In this document: piece by piece, positions 25,249 through 34,280 of the stretch | Layout: each line of letters opens with the position of its first letter | Position numbering within the stretch: the stretch's first letter is position 1 | Origin: Pseudomonas sp. PH1b | Lineage (GTDB): Bacteria; Pseudomonadota; Gammaproteobacteria; Pseudomonadales; Pseudomonadaceae | Reading direction: 5' to 3' | DNA: 64,000 nucleotides | NCBI RefSeq assembly: GCF_000633395.1 | Contig: NZ_AYMU01000037.1 | Coordinates: 114,687 to 178,686, forward strand | Notes under the pieces: model-generated | The model's input: only the letters and a program-made list of their open reading frames with translations | Databases searched by the model: none | What the model was told of the DNA's origin: nothing | Made by a program: the position numbers and the translations under genes

Positions 25249-25913
25249 AAGTCTTTGCCTTGTTGGTGGCCCGCGAATCGCGCCTGTTGTGCCGGCGTCC
25301 GGCGGAACTGGCCAATCCTTTGGTATTTTTCGCAATTGTTGTCGCACTGTTCCCGCTGGCCGTGGGACCTGAGACACAATTGTTGCAAACCTTGTCTCCA
25401 GGGCTGGTCTGGGTAGCGGCCTTATTGTCCGTCCTGCTCTCGCTGGACGGGCTTTTCCGCAGCGATTTCGAAGACGGATCCCTTGAACAGTGGGTCCTTT
25501 CGTCGCACCCCCTGCCTCTTCTGGTTCTGGCCAAGGTGCTGGCACACTGGGTGTTTTCCGGGTTGGCACTGGTCTTGCTCGCACCCTTGTTGGCGGTGAT
25601 GCTGGGGCTGCCTGCCGCCTGTCTGCCGGTGCTGCTGATGTCCTTGCTGCTGGGCACACCGGTGCTCAGCCTGTTGGGCGCGGTGGGTGCGGCATTGACC
25701 GTGGGGCTCAAGCGCGGCGGCCTGTTGCTGGCGTTGCTGATCCTGCCGATGTACATCCCGGTGCTGATTCTTGGCAGTGGCGCCCTGCAGGCGGCATTGC
25801 AGGGCATGCCGGCTACCGGATACCTGCTGTGGCTCGGGAGCCTGACCGCTCTGGCCGTGACCTTGACACCCTTTGCAATAGCGGCTGGCCTGAAGATCAG
25901 CGTCGGCGAATAA
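25245..25913 (+). CDS. ccmB: heme exporter membrane protein CcmB
   Basis: 222 residues with six membrane segments. Conserved region RPAELANPLVFFAIVVALFPLAVGPE and FEDGSLEQWVLS. Partner of CcmA in the ABC complex. The start is ATG 25245, overlapping the ccmA stop. Confidence 0.95.
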   Translation: MKVFALLVARESRLLCRRPAELANPLVFFAIVVALFPLAVGPETQLLQTLSPGLVWVAALLSVLLSLDGLFRSDFEDGSLEQWVLSSHPLPLLVLAKVLAHWVFSGLALVLLAPLLAVMLGLPAACLPVLLMSLLLGTPVLSLLGAVGAALTVGLKRGGLLLALLILPMYIPVLILGSGALQAALQGMPATGYLLWLGSLTALAVTLTPFAIAAGLKISVGE

Positions 25914-26003
25914 TAATGAGGTCTGATCATTTTTTGATCACTTCTTTCTAAGAAAAGACCCAGGCTTTTCGACCACGAAAAGCACCCGTGATGGAAATAG
26001 TGA

Positions 26004-26759
26004 ATGAACTGGACTTGGTTTCATAAGCTCGGCTCGCCTAAATGGTTCTATGGCATCAGCGGCAGGATGCTGCCCTGGCTCAGCATTGCCGCGGTGTTGC
26101 TGATCGCTGTCGGCGTGGTCTGGGGCCTGGCCTTTGCGCCACCGGACTATCAGCAAGGCAACAGCTTTCGCATCATCTACATCCATGTGCCGATGGCGAT
26201 GCTGGCTCAGTCCTGCTACGTCATGCTGGCCGTGTGCGGTGTGGTCGGACTGGTGTGGAAAATGAAACTGGCCGATGTCGCCCTGCAATGCGCGGCGCCC
26301 ATCGGGCACTCGATCACCTTCCTGGCCCTGGTCACCGGGGCAATCTGGGGCAAGCCGACCTGGGGCTCGTGGTGGGTCTGGGATGCCCGTCTAACCTCGA
26401 TGCTGATCCTGCTGTTCCTGTACGCCGGCCTGATCGCGCTCAATGCCGCCATCAGCAACCGCGACAGCGCGGCCAAGGCCTGCGCGGTGCTGGCGATTGT
26501 CGGCGTGGTGAACATTCCGATCATCAAGTACTCGGTGGAATGGTGGAACACCCTGCACCAGGGCGCGACCTTCACCTTGACTGAAAAGCCGGCCATGCCG
26601 GTGGAAATGTGGCTGCCGCTGCTGCTGACGTCCTTGGGCTTCTACTGTTTCTTCGGTGTGCTGCTGTTGCTGCGCATGCGCCTTGAGGTGCTCAAGCGCG
26701 AAGCCCGGACCAGTTGGGTCAAGGCCGAAGTCCAACGCAGCCTGGAGGCCGCCCAATGA
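26004..26759 (+). CDS. ccmC: heme transporter CcmC
   Basis: 251 residues, six membrane helices. It has the tryptophan-rich heme-binding motif WGSWWVWDARLTSMLILLFLY and conserved flanking His residues (HVPMAML, GHSITF). CcmC loads heme onto CcmE in the periplasm. A 90-bp gap separates it from ccmB. Overlaps ccmD by ATGA. Confidence 0.97.
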   Translation: MNWTWFHKLGSPKWFYGISGRMLPWLSIAAVLLIAVGVVWGLAFAPPDYQQGNSFRIIYIHVPMAMLAQSCYVMLAVCGVVGLVWKMKLADVALQCAAPIGHSITFLALVTGAIWGKPTWGSWWVWDARLTSMLILLFLYAGLIALNAAISNRDSAAKACAVLAIVGVVNIPIIKYSVEWWNTLHQGATFTLTEKPAMPVEMWLPLLLTSLGFYCFFGVLLLLRMRLEVLKREARTSWVKAEVQRSLEAAQ

Positions 26760-26932
26760 GCTTTGCATCCTTCAGCGATTTTCTCGCCATGGGCCATCAC
26801 GGCCTCTATGTCTGGTCGGCCTATGGCATTTGCCTGGTGGTCCTGGCGCGTGAGCTGGTGGCGCCGATCCTGGCGCGCAAGCGTTATCTGCAACAAGAGG
26901 CGCGTCGTCTGCGCCGGGAGAACGGTAAGTGA
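26756..26932 (+). CDS. ccmD: heme exporter protein CcmD
   Basis: 58 residues. Single membrane helix (YVWSAYGICLVVLAREL) and a basic C-terminal tail (ARKRYLQQEARRLRREN), the typical CcmD layout. It helps release holo-CcmE from CcmC. Overlaps ccmC by four bases and ccmE by four bases. Confidence 0.93.
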   Translation: MSFASFSDFLAMGHHGLYVWSAYGICLVVLARELVAPILARKRYLQQEARRLRRENGK

Positions 26933-27384
26933 ATCCGCTGCGTAAAAAGCGTCTTTTGATCATCCTGGCGATTCTGCTGGGCGTCGGCATTGCCGTCGGC
27001 CTGGCCCTCAGCGCGCTGAAGGAAAACATCAACCTGTTCTACACCCCGACCCAGATCGCCAACGGCGAAGCGCCCCTGGATACGCGAATCCGCGCCGGCG
27101 GCATGGTCGAGGCCGGTTCGCTGCAGCGTTCCGCCGACTCCCTGGACGTGAAATTCGTGGTCACCGACTTCAACAAGTCGGTGACCATCACCTACCGCGG
27201 CATCCTCCCGGACCTGTTCCGCGAAGGGCAGGGCATCGTCGCCCTGGGCAAGCTCAACGCCGATGGCGTGGTGGTGGCCGATGAGGTGCTGGCCAAGCAC
27301 GATGAGAAGTACATGCCGCCGGAAGTCACCAAGGCCTTGAAAGACAGCGGCCAGTCGGCACCGACGCCAGCCAAAGAGGGTTAA
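26929..27384 (+). CDS. ccmE: heme chaperone CcmE
   Basis: 151 residues, GTG start. N-terminal membrane anchor (LLIILAILLGVGIAVGLALSAL) and a periplasmic beta-barrel. The covalent heme-binding His124 and Tyr128 are in VLAKHDEKYMPPEV. It carries heme from CcmC to the CcmF ligase. Confidence 0.97.
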   Translation: MNPLRKKRLLIILAILLGVGIAVGLALSALKENINLFYTPTQIANGEAPLDTRIRAGGMVEAGSLQRSADSLDVKFVVTDFNKSVTITYRGILPDLFREGQGIVALGKLNADGVVVADEVLAKHDEKYMPPEVTKALKDSGQSAPTPAKEG

Positions 27385-27387
27385 GCC

Positions 27388-29376
27388 ATGAGCTCCGCAC
27401 TGTTCGTTCCCGAACTCGGCCACCTGGCGATGATCCTCGCCCTGTGCTTTGCCCTGGTCCAGGCCGTGGTGCCTTTGCTGGGTGCCTGGCGCGGCGACCG
27501 CCTGTGGATGAGCCTGGCCCAGCCGGCGGCCTGGGGCCAGTTCGCCTTCCTGGCGTTTGCCTTCGGTTGCCTGACCTACGCCTTCATGAGCGATGATTTC
27601 TCGGTGGCCTATGTGGCCAGCAACTCCAACAGCGCCTTGCCCTGGTACTACAAGTTCAGCGCGGTGTGGGGCGCCCACGAAGGCTCGCTGCTGCTCTGGG
27701 CGCTGATCCTCGGCGGCTGGACCTTCGCCGTGTCGGTGTTCTCGCGGCAGTTGCCGCAAGTGATGCTGGCTCGGGTACTGGCAGTGATGGGCATGATCAG
27801 CACCGGCTTCCTGCTGTTCCTGATCATGACCTCCAACCCGTTTTCACGGATCCTGCCCCAGGTCCCGGCCGACGGTCGCGACCTCAATCCGTTGCTGCAG
27901 GACATCGGCCTGATCGTTCACCCGCCGATGCTCTACATGGGCTATGTCGGCTTCTCCGTGGCCTTCGCCTTCGCCATCGCCGCCTTGCTCGGCGGTCGCC
28001 TGGACGCGGCCTGGGCCCGCTGGTCGCGGCCCTGGACCATCGTCGCCTGGGCCTTCCTCGGCATCGGCATCACCCTGGGTTCCTGGTGGGCCTACTATGA
28101 GCTGGGCTGGGGCGGCTGGTGGTTCTGGGACCCGGTGGAAAACGCTTCCTTCATGCCCTGGCTGGTGGGTACGGCGCTGATCCACTCCTTGGCCGTGACC
28201 GAAAAACGCGGGGTGTTCAAGAGCTGGACCGTGTTGCTGGCCATCGCTGCTTTCTCCCTGAGCCTGCTGGGGACCTTCCTCGTGCGTTCCGGGGTCCTGA
28301 CCTCGGTCCATGCCTTTGCCTCGGACCCCGAGCGCGGCGTGTTCATCCTGATTTTCCTGCTGTTCGTGGTGGGGGGGTCCCTGACCCTGTTCGCCCTGCG
28401 CGCGCCGGTGGTCAAGAGCCAGGTGGGTTTCAACCTCTGGTCGCGGGAAACCCTGCTGCTGGGCAACAACCTGGTGCTGGTGGTGGCGGCCTCGATGATC
28501 CTGCTGGGCACCTTGTATCCACTGGTGCTCGACGCCCTGAGCGGGGCCAAGATGTCGGTGGGCCCGCCGTACTTCAACGCCTTGTTCATTCCGCTGATGG
28601 CGCTGCTGATGGTGGTGATGGCGGTAGGCGTGCTGGTGCGCTGGAAAGACACCCCGGTGAAGTGGCTGGCGGGCATGCTCGGTCCCGTGCTGCTGGGCAG
28701 CGTGGTCCTGGCGGTGGTGGCCGGGGTGGCCTACGGCGACTTCAACTGGGCGGTGCTGGCGACTTTCCTGCTGGCGGCCTGGGTGCTGCTGGCGGGAGTG
28801 CGCGACATCTTCGACAAGACCCGTCACAAAGGCCTGATCAAGGGCCTGCCCAGCCTGACCCGCAGCTACTGGGGCATGCAGCTGGCGCACCTGGGCATAG
28901 CCGTCTGCGCCCTGGGTGTGGTGCTGTCGAGCCAGAACAGCGCCGAGCGCGACCTGCGCCTGGCGCCGGGCGAGTCCATGGACCTGGCCGGCTACCACTT
29001 CATCTTCGAAGGCGCCAAGCACTTCGAGGGGCCGAACTTCACCTCCGACAAGGGCACCGTCCGCGTGGTGCGCGATGGCAAGGAAGTGGCAGTGCTGCAC
29101 CCGGAGAAACGCCTGTACACCGTGCAGAGCTCGATGATGACCGAGGCCGGGATCGATGCCGGCTTCACCCGTGACCTGTATGTCGCCCTGGGCGAACCGC
29201 TGGGCGATGGCGCCTGGGCGGTACGGGTGCACGTCAAGCCGTTTGTGCGCTGGATCTGGTTCGGTGGCCTGCTCACTGGTTTCGGTGGCTTGCTGGCGGC
29301 CATGGACCGGCGTTATCGGGTCAAGGTCAAAAGCCGTGTGCGCGAGGCGCTGGGCATGACAGGAGCGACCGCATGA
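27388..29376 (+). CDS. ccmF: cytochrome c heme lyase CcmF
   Basis: 662 residues, many membrane helices. The WWD motif GWGGWWFWDPVENASFMPW and conserved histidines (WGAHEGSLLLW, VHPPMLYMGY, LIHSLAVTEKRG) are present. It attaches heme to apocytochrome c together with CcmH and CcmI. Usual length and intact; overlaps ccmG by ATGA. Confidence 0.97.
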   Translation: MSSALFVPELGHLAMILALCFALVQAVVPLLGAWRGDRLWMSLAQPAAWGQFAFLAFAFGCLTYAFMSDDFSVAYVASNSNSALPWYYKFSAVWGAHEGSLLLWALILGGWTFAVSVFSRQLPQVMLARVLAVMGMISTGFLLFLIMTSNPFSRILPQVPADGRDLNPLLQDIGLIVHPPMLYMGYVGFSVAFAFAIAALLGGRLDAAWARWSRPWTIVAWAFLGIGITLGSWWAYYELGWGGWWFWDPVENASFMPWLVGTALIHSLAVTEKRGVFKSWTVLLAIAAFSLSLLGTFLVRSGVLTSVHAFASDPERGVFILIFLLFVVGGSLTLFALRAPVVKSQVGFNLWSRETLLLGNNLVLVVAASMILLGTLYPLVLDALSGAKMSVGPPYFNALFIPLMALLMVVMAVGVLVRWKDTPVKWLAGMLGPVLLGSVVLAVVAGVAYGDFNWAVLATFLLAAWVLLAGVRDIFDKTRHKGLIKGLPSLTRSYWGMQLAHLGIAVCALGVVLSSQNSAERDLRLAPGESMDLAGYHFIFEGAKHFEGPNFTSDKGTVRVVRDGKEVAVLHPEKRLYTVQSSMMTEAGIDAGFTRDLYVALGEPLGDGAWAVRVHVKPFVRWIWFGGLLTGFGGLLAAMDRRYRVKVKSRVREALGMTGATA

Positions 29377-29909
29377 GACGCTGGATGATGATGTTGCCCC
29401 TGGCGGTGTTCCTGGTGGTGGCGGTGTTCCTCTATCGCGGCCTGTACCTGGACCCGGCCGAACTGCCATCGGCGATGATCGGCAAGCCGTTCCCGGAGTT
29501 CTCCCTGCCTTCGGTGCAGGGCGACAAGACCCTGACCCGTGCCGACCTGCTGGGCAAGCCGGCCCTGGTCAACGTCTGGGCCACCTGGTGCATTTCCTGC
29601 CGGGTCGAGCACCCGGTGTTGAACAAACTGGCGCAGAAGGGCGTGGTGATCTACGGCGTCAACTACAAGGACGTCAATGCCGACGCCCAGAAGTGGCTGG
29701 CCGAGTTCCACAACCCCTACCTGCTGGACGTGCGTGACGAGGAGGGCTCCCTGGGCCTGAACCTCGGTGTCTACGGCGCCCCGGAAACCTTCTTCATCGA
29801 TGCCAAGGGCATCATCCGCGACAAGTTCGTCGGGGTGATCGATGAGGTGGTCTGGCGCGAACAGCTGGCGGCCAAGTACCAGGCCCTGGTGGACGAGGCC
29901 AAGCCATGA
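29373..29909 (+). CDS. ccmG: periplasmic thioredoxin CcmG (DsbE)
   Basis: 178 residues. N-terminal membrane anchor, then a thioredoxin fold with redox motif WATWCISCRVEHP and the cis-Pro region YGAPETFFID. It reduces apocytochrome c or CcmH cysteines. Overlaps ccmF and ccmH. Confidence 0.96.
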   Translation: MRRWMMMLPLAVFLVVAVFLYRGLYLDPAELPSAMIGKPFPEFSLPSVQGDKTLTRADLLGKPALVNVWATWCISCRVEHPVLNKLAQKGVVIYGVNYKDVNADAQKWLAEFHNPYLLDVRDEEGSLGLNLGVYGAPETFFIDAKGIIRDKFVGVIDEVVWREQLAAKYQALVDEAKP

Positions 29910-30376
29910 AGCGCTGGTTAGCTGCTGCCATCCTGGGCCTGAGCATCGCCGGCGTGGCCCACGCCGCCATCGATACCTACCAGTTCGCCAATGACGCCGA
30001 GCGTGAGCGCTATCACGAGCTGACCAAGGAGCTGCGCTGCCCCAAATGTCAGAACCAGGACATCGCCGACTCCAACGCGCCCATCGCCGCAGACTTGCGC
30101 AAAGAGATTTTCCGCATGCTCGGCGAGGGCAAGGACAATCAGCAGATCATCGACTTCATGGTCGACCGCTACGGTGACTTCGTGCGCTACCGGCCGGCCC
30201 TGACCGGCAAGACTGCGTTGCTCTGGTTCGGCCCCGGTGCGCTGCTGCTGGGCGGCCTGGTGATCATTGTCGTGATAGTCCGGCGGCGTCGCGTACAGCG
30301 CAACGACAGCCCGGCCACGCTTTCCGTCGAAGAGCGTCAGCGCCTCGACCAACTGCTGGATAAAAACCACCCATGA
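29906..30376 (+). CDS. ccmH: cytochrome c maturation protein CcmH
   Basis: 156 residues. Signal peptide (LAAAILGLSIAGVAHA), redox motif RCPKCQNQDIADSNAPIAADLR and a C-terminal membrane helix. Part of the heme ligase complex with CcmF and CcmI. Stop overlaps the ccmI ATG. Confidence 0.96.
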   Translation: MKRWLAAAILGLSIAGVAHAAIDTYQFANDAERERYHELTKELRCPKCQNQDIADSNAPIAADLRKEIFRMLGEGKDNQQIIDFMVDRYGDFVRYRPALTGKTALLWFGPGALLLGGLVIIVVIVRRRRVQRNDSPATLSVEERQRLDQLLDKNHP

Positions 30377-31578
30377 TTGATTTCTGGCTTGCGGCAGGCC
30401 TGCTGCTCCTGATCGCCCTGAGTTTCCTGTTGATCCCGGTCTTGCGTGAGCGTCGTGCCCAGCGTGAAGAGGATCGTACCGCGCTGAACGTGGCGCTTTA
30501 TGAAGAACGCGTGGCCGAATTGCAGAGCCAGCAGCAAGAAGGCGTGCTCAGTGCCCAACAGATGGACAGTGGCCGCGCTGAAGCGGCCCGGGAACTGCTG
30601 GCCGACACCGAAGGCACAGGCCCGGCGCGCACTTCGCGCCTGGGCAAGCCGCTGCCACTGCTGGCAGCACTGCTGGTGCCGATCCTGGGCCTGGGGCTGT
30701 ACATGCACTTCGGTGCCAGCGACAAGGTCGAGCTGACCCGCGAGTTCGCCCAGGCACCGCAATCCATGGAAGAAATGACCCGGCGCCTGGAGCGTGCGGT
30801 GGCGGCGCAGCCGGATTCTGCCGAGGGCCTGTACTTCCTCGGCCGTACCTACATGGCCCAGGACCGGCCGGCGGACGCGGCGAAGATCTTCGAGCGCACC
30901 GTGGCCCTGGCCGGACGTCAGCCCGAGCTGCTGGGGCAGTGGGCCCAGGCCCAGTACTTTGCCGACAACAAGCAATGGTCGGACAAGGTCAAGGAACTGA
31001 CCGACGAAGCCTTGAAGGCCGACCCCAATGAAGTCACCAGCCTTGGCCTGCTGGGGATCGCCGCCTTCGAGGGCGGGCGTTTCCAGGACGCCATCGATTA
31101 CTGGAAGCGCCTGCAGGCACAGTTGCCGCCGGACGATAACTCCCGCGCTGCGCTGCAGGGCGGTATTGATCGCGCCAGCGAGAAGCTGGTGGCCGAGGGC
31201 GGCAAGGTCGCGACGCAGCCTGCGGTCAAGGCCAAGGGTGCGTTGCTCAAGGTCCGGGTCGACCTGGCCCCCGAACTCAAGGCCAAGGTCCAGCCCGGTG
31301 ACAGCGTGTTCATCTTCGCCCGCGCCACCCAGGGCCCGCCGGCGCCGCTGGCGGCCAAGCGCCTGACGGTGGCCGACCTGCCAGCCACCGTCGAGCTGGG
31401 GGACAGCGATGCAATGATGCCGCAGTTGAAACTGTCGAACTTCCCTGAAGTCCAACTGGTTGCGCGCGTCTCACGTGCCGGCCAGCCCACGGCCGGTGAG
31501 TGGGTCGGGCACAGTCAGCCACTGGCCAGCAGCACCACGGCCGCCCAGCAGTTGACCATCGACCGTCCGGACCAATAA
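30373..31578 (+). CDS. ccmI: cytochrome c biogenesis protein CcmI
   Basis: 401 residues. Two N-terminal membrane helices flank a cytoplasmic loop, followed by a periplasmic TPR domain (SAEGLYFLGRTYMAQDRPADAAKIFERTV and later repeats) and a C-terminal beta domain. It is the apocytochrome chaperone of the ligase complex. Last ccm gene. Confidence 0.95.
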   Translation: MIDFWLAAGLLLLIALSFLLIPVLRERRAQREEDRTALNVALYEERVAELQSQQQEGVLSAQQMDSGRAEAARELLADTEGTGPARTSRLGKPLPLLAALLVPILGLGLYMHFGASDKVELTREFAQAPQSMEEMTRRLERAVAAQPDSAEGLYFLGRTYMAQDRPADAAKIFERTVALAGRQPELLGQWAQAQYFADNKQWSDKVKELTDEALKADPNEVTSLGLLGIAAFEGGRFQDAIDYWKRLQAQLPPDDNSRAALQGGIDRASEKLVAEGGKVATQPAVKAKGALLKVRVDLAPELKAKVQPGDSVFIFARATQGPPAPLAAKRLTVADLPATVELGDSDAMMPQLKLSNFPEVQLVARVSRAGQPTAGEWVGHSQPLASSTTAAQQLTIDRPDQ

Positions 31579-31592
31579 TCAGAGAAGCCGCC

Positions 31593-31994
31593 ATGACCGC
31601 CATCGCTCGCATCACCCTGTTGTCACTGGTCCTGGGGTTGAGCGCTTGTACGGTGCATCGGCCGCAGCCCACTTCCTCCGAACCCATCCCGCCTGCGGGG
31701 CCGAGCACACGCCCGGTCCCGTCTACGGCTCCGGGCACGCCCAGCGCGCCTATTCCTGCCGCCAAGCCTTTGCCCCGCACCTCCGCCAGCTTTGCCCCGC
31801 CACCGGGTGGTCATAGCCACTGGGATGCGCGGCTTGGGGTCTATGTGCTGGACAACCAGAGCAACACCTTCTATCGCCAGCGTACCTATTACCGTTGGAA
31901 CGACGGTTGGAGCCGTTCCATCAGCCCCGACGGCCCCTGGGAAGACACCGACATCCACGGTGTACCTGCCGGGCTCGGACGCCAGTTCCAGTAG
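31593..31994 (+). CDS. small proline-rich lipoprotein of unknown function
   Basis: 133 residues. Signal peptide with lipobox LGLSAC (lipidated Cys19), a long Pro/Ser/Thr linker, then a conserved-looking tail (SHWDARLGVYVLDNQSNTFYRQRTYYRWNDGWSRS). The Tyr/Trp-rich tail resembles that of small YXWGxW-type envelope lipoproteins. It starts 14 bp after ccmI and may be transcribed with it. Function not recognised. Confidence 0.7.
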   Translation: MTAIARITLLSLVLGLSACTVHRPQPTSSEPIPPAGPSTRPVPSTAPGTPSAPIPAAKPLPRTSASFAPPPGGHSHWDARLGVYVLDNQSNTFYRQRTYYRWNDGWSRSISPDGPWEDTDIHGVPAGLGRQFQ

Positions 31995-32009
31995 TCGCCG
32001 AAAGCTGCA

Positions 32010-32060
32010 GGCCAGAGCCTGCGCCCCGAGCAGTTTATTTAAGCCTCGGGCCCTCTGGCC
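32010..32060 (+). other. extended two-stem hairpin
   Basis: GGCCAGAG (32010-32017) pairs with CTCTGGCC (32053-32060), and inside it CCCGAG (32025-32030) pairs with CTCGGG (32045-32050), leaving an AT-rich 14-base loop. There is no T-run on either side. It lies in the 108-bp gap between the lipoprotein and the next gene. Confidence 0.5.
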
Positions 32061-32102
32061 GATACAGCGGGGTGTTCCCGAGTATCAGCCGTTGAGCGCC
32101 CG

Positions 32103-33245
32103 ATGAAGAATGACCTGAACAAACCCTATTTTGCGCCGATGGTGTCTTGGCTGGCCGTGGTCTGTGTGCTGTTGCTGGCGTATGGCTTTGGTCCGGCCGA
32201 GGTGCCGGAGCTGATCTACCTGTCGCTGGAGCCGGCGTGCCTGCTGGTGGCGTTCGCCTTCATGTACTACTTCTTCTGCTGGAGCTTCATATCGGTCTTT
32301 CGTCTGGGCGAGATCGGCTGGAAGCGCGTGGACTACGGCTGGCTGCTGCTGGCGTCCCTGGCCCTGATCAGCGCCACCCAGGCGGTACGCGTGGACTGGT
32401 TCCAGACCGACTACCAGTTGGCGCAGCAGGCCCAGGCCGGGCTGCAGCGGCGGGTGGCCACCGAGATCGACGACATGCTGGGCGTGGAGCACTGCAAGGC
32501 CGCCGTTGATCGCTACGAGCCCCAGGATGCGGCCCAGGTCAGCAGCCTGTGCGAGCGTTTTGCAGCACTGGAGCGCACCGCCGACGGGCGCCTTTCGGCC
32601 TTGGCGGTGGTCAAGGTGCAGCAGGCGCTGGGGGATATCCGCGGCGAATATACGGCGGCCCCCATCAGCCAATGGCTGCAGGGCTTGAGCGCAAGCATCA
32701 AGGAACTGGAGCAGCAGCGGGCCGAGGTACGGCGGCTGAGCGGGCTGGTAACGGTCAGCGCTACCGAGAGGCTCTACAGCTACTTCGTGCCCTTGCTGCT
32801 GGTGATCGCCCTGGCATTGCGTGCTTCCAAGGTCACCGGCGAAGTGCTGCTCAAGGCACCGCGGCGGCGCAAGTTGTGGCTGATCGTCAACCGCCGCGTG
32901 GTCATCGATGGCCTGGGCTTTGCCCGTGGCGCCCGGGCCCGGCTGGACGAAGCCCTGGGCAACTGGCGGGTAGCCCGCTGGGGGGTGGTGCACCTGGGCT
33001 GCGACTTCATTGGCGCGCCCGGCCCTCAGGACACCCCGGTCCCGGTCACTCCGGGCTTCTACGAAAATGAATTCCAGTTGGCCAGCCTGACTGACTTCGA
33101 CAGCAGCGAGTTCGTCGAGTGGGCCGCGAGCCAGACCATCGACACCTTGTACCTGGTCGGCGAAACCGACCTCGAACTGATCGAGCGGCTGCGTCGCTGG
33201 GGCGAGGCGGCAGGCATTGAAGTGCTGATTCGCGAGCGGATCTGA
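32103..33245 (+). CDS. membrane protein of unknown function
   Basis: 380 residues. Three membrane helices near the N terminus (about 14-29, 43-65, 78-94), a coiled-coil-like extracytoplasmic region (about 105-215, with AQQAQAGLQRR and SIKELEQQRAEVRRLSG), another membrane helix (about 222-238), and a soluble C-terminal domain of about 130 residues. No catalytic motif recognised. Two cysteines (EHCKAA and SSLCERF) in the central region could form a disulfide. Confidence 0.6.
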   Translation: MKNDLNKPYFAPMVSWLAVVCVLLLAYGFGPAEVPELIYLSLEPACLLVAFAFMYYFFCWSFISVFRLGEIGWKRVDYGWLLLASLALISATQAVRVDWFQTDYQLAQQAQAGLQRRVATEIDDMLGVEHCKAAVDRYEPQDAAQVSSLCERFAALERTADGRLSALAVVKVQQALGDIRGEYTAAPISQWLQGLSASIKELEQQRAEVRRLSGLVTVSATERLYSYFVPLLLVIALALRASKVTGEVLLKAPRRRKLWLIVNRRVVIDGLGFARGARARLDEALGNWRVARWGVVHLGCDFIGAPGPQDTPVPVTPGFYENEFQLASLTDFDSSEFVEWAASQTIDTLYLVGETDLELIERLRRWGEAAGIEVLIRERI

Positions 33246-33271
33246 GGCGGGCGACGCCAGCGCCCGGGACT

Positions 33272-34156
33272 TCAGGGACCGGCCAGCAGGGGTTGCACAT
33301 ACTCGACAAACGCCCGGGCCTTGGCGCTGGTCATGCGCCCGCTGGGAAACACCGCCCATAAGTGCTGGGGAGGCAGTTGCCATTGAGGCAACACGGCCTT
33401 GATCGCGCCACTGGCCAGCTCCGGGGCGAACATCCACTGGGAGGTCACGGTCAGCCCGAGGTGGGCCAGCACCGCCTCGCGCAGGCCTTCGGCGGCGTTG
33501 ACCCGGATCCGGCCATTGGCAGTTATCCAGTGTTCTTCCGCCCCCCGAGTGAAGCCCCAGGTGGTCCCCCCGGCCAGGCTGTAGAGCACTGTCTGATGCC
33601 GGTCCAGTTCTGCGGGGTGGGCCGGCTCGCCGTGGCGGGCGAAGTACTGCGGTGTGCCCATCACCAGACGCGGGCATTCGCCGATCTTGCGCGCCGTGAG
33701 GCTGGAGTCGGTGAGATTGCCGATCCGCAGGGCCACATCCACCCCGGCTTCCACCAGATCGATATTGCGATCGTCGAGCACCGCGTCGATGTGCAATTGC
33801 GGGTGCTGATCGAGGAAGGCCCCCAGATGGCCAATGATGTGCATGCGGGCAAAGGTTACCGGGGCGCTGATGCGCAGCGTGCCACGCAATCCTGCCGCCG
33901 AGCCGCGTGCGGCATGCTCTGCTTCGTCGGCTTCTTCAATGGCGCGCTTGGCTCGCTGGAAGAACGCCAGTCCGGCCTCGGTCGGGGTCAGGCCGCGGGT
34001 CGAGCGCAACAATAAGCGCACCTTCAGGTGTGCTTCCAATTGGGCGACGCTTTTCGATACGGCGGGCTGGCCAATGTTCAAGCGTCGGGCGGCAGCGGAG
34101 AACGAGCCGCTTTCCACCACGTGGACAAAGGTTTCCATTGCTGCCAGACGGTCCAT
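33272..34156 (-). CDS. LysR family transcriptional regulator
   Basis: 294 residues. N-terminal winged HTH (MDRLAAMETFVHVVESGSFSAAARRLNIGQPAVSKSVAQLE) and a LysR substrate-binding domain. The start at 34156 gives the family N terminus. It lies downstream of an MFS exporter on the same strand, so it is not the usual divergent pair. Target unknown. Confidence 0.9.
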   Translation of the reverse strand: MDRLAAMETFVHVVESGSFSAAARRLNIGQPAVSKSVAQLEAHLKVRLLLRSTRGLTPTEAGLAFFQRAKRAIEEADEAEHAARGSAAGLRGTLRISAPVTFARMHIIGHLGAFLDQHPQLHIDAVLDDRNIDLVEAGVDVALRIGNLTDSSLTARKIGECPRLVMGTPQYFARHGEPAHPAELDRHQTVLYSLAGGTTWGFTRGAEEHWITANGRIRVNAAEGLREAVLAHLGLTVTSQWMFAPELASGAIKAVLPQWQLPPQHLWAVFPSGRMTSAKARAFVEYVQPLLAGP

Positions 34157-34280
34157 CGGGGTGTCCTTGAAGGCTGGGGGCGGATTCGCCGGCAATGGGC
34201 TCGTGCTCCTGGCCGGACAATGCCGGGCCGGTCAACCTGACCATCCCCGGCGGGGTTGCTCAGCGCATCGCCTGCTTGGT

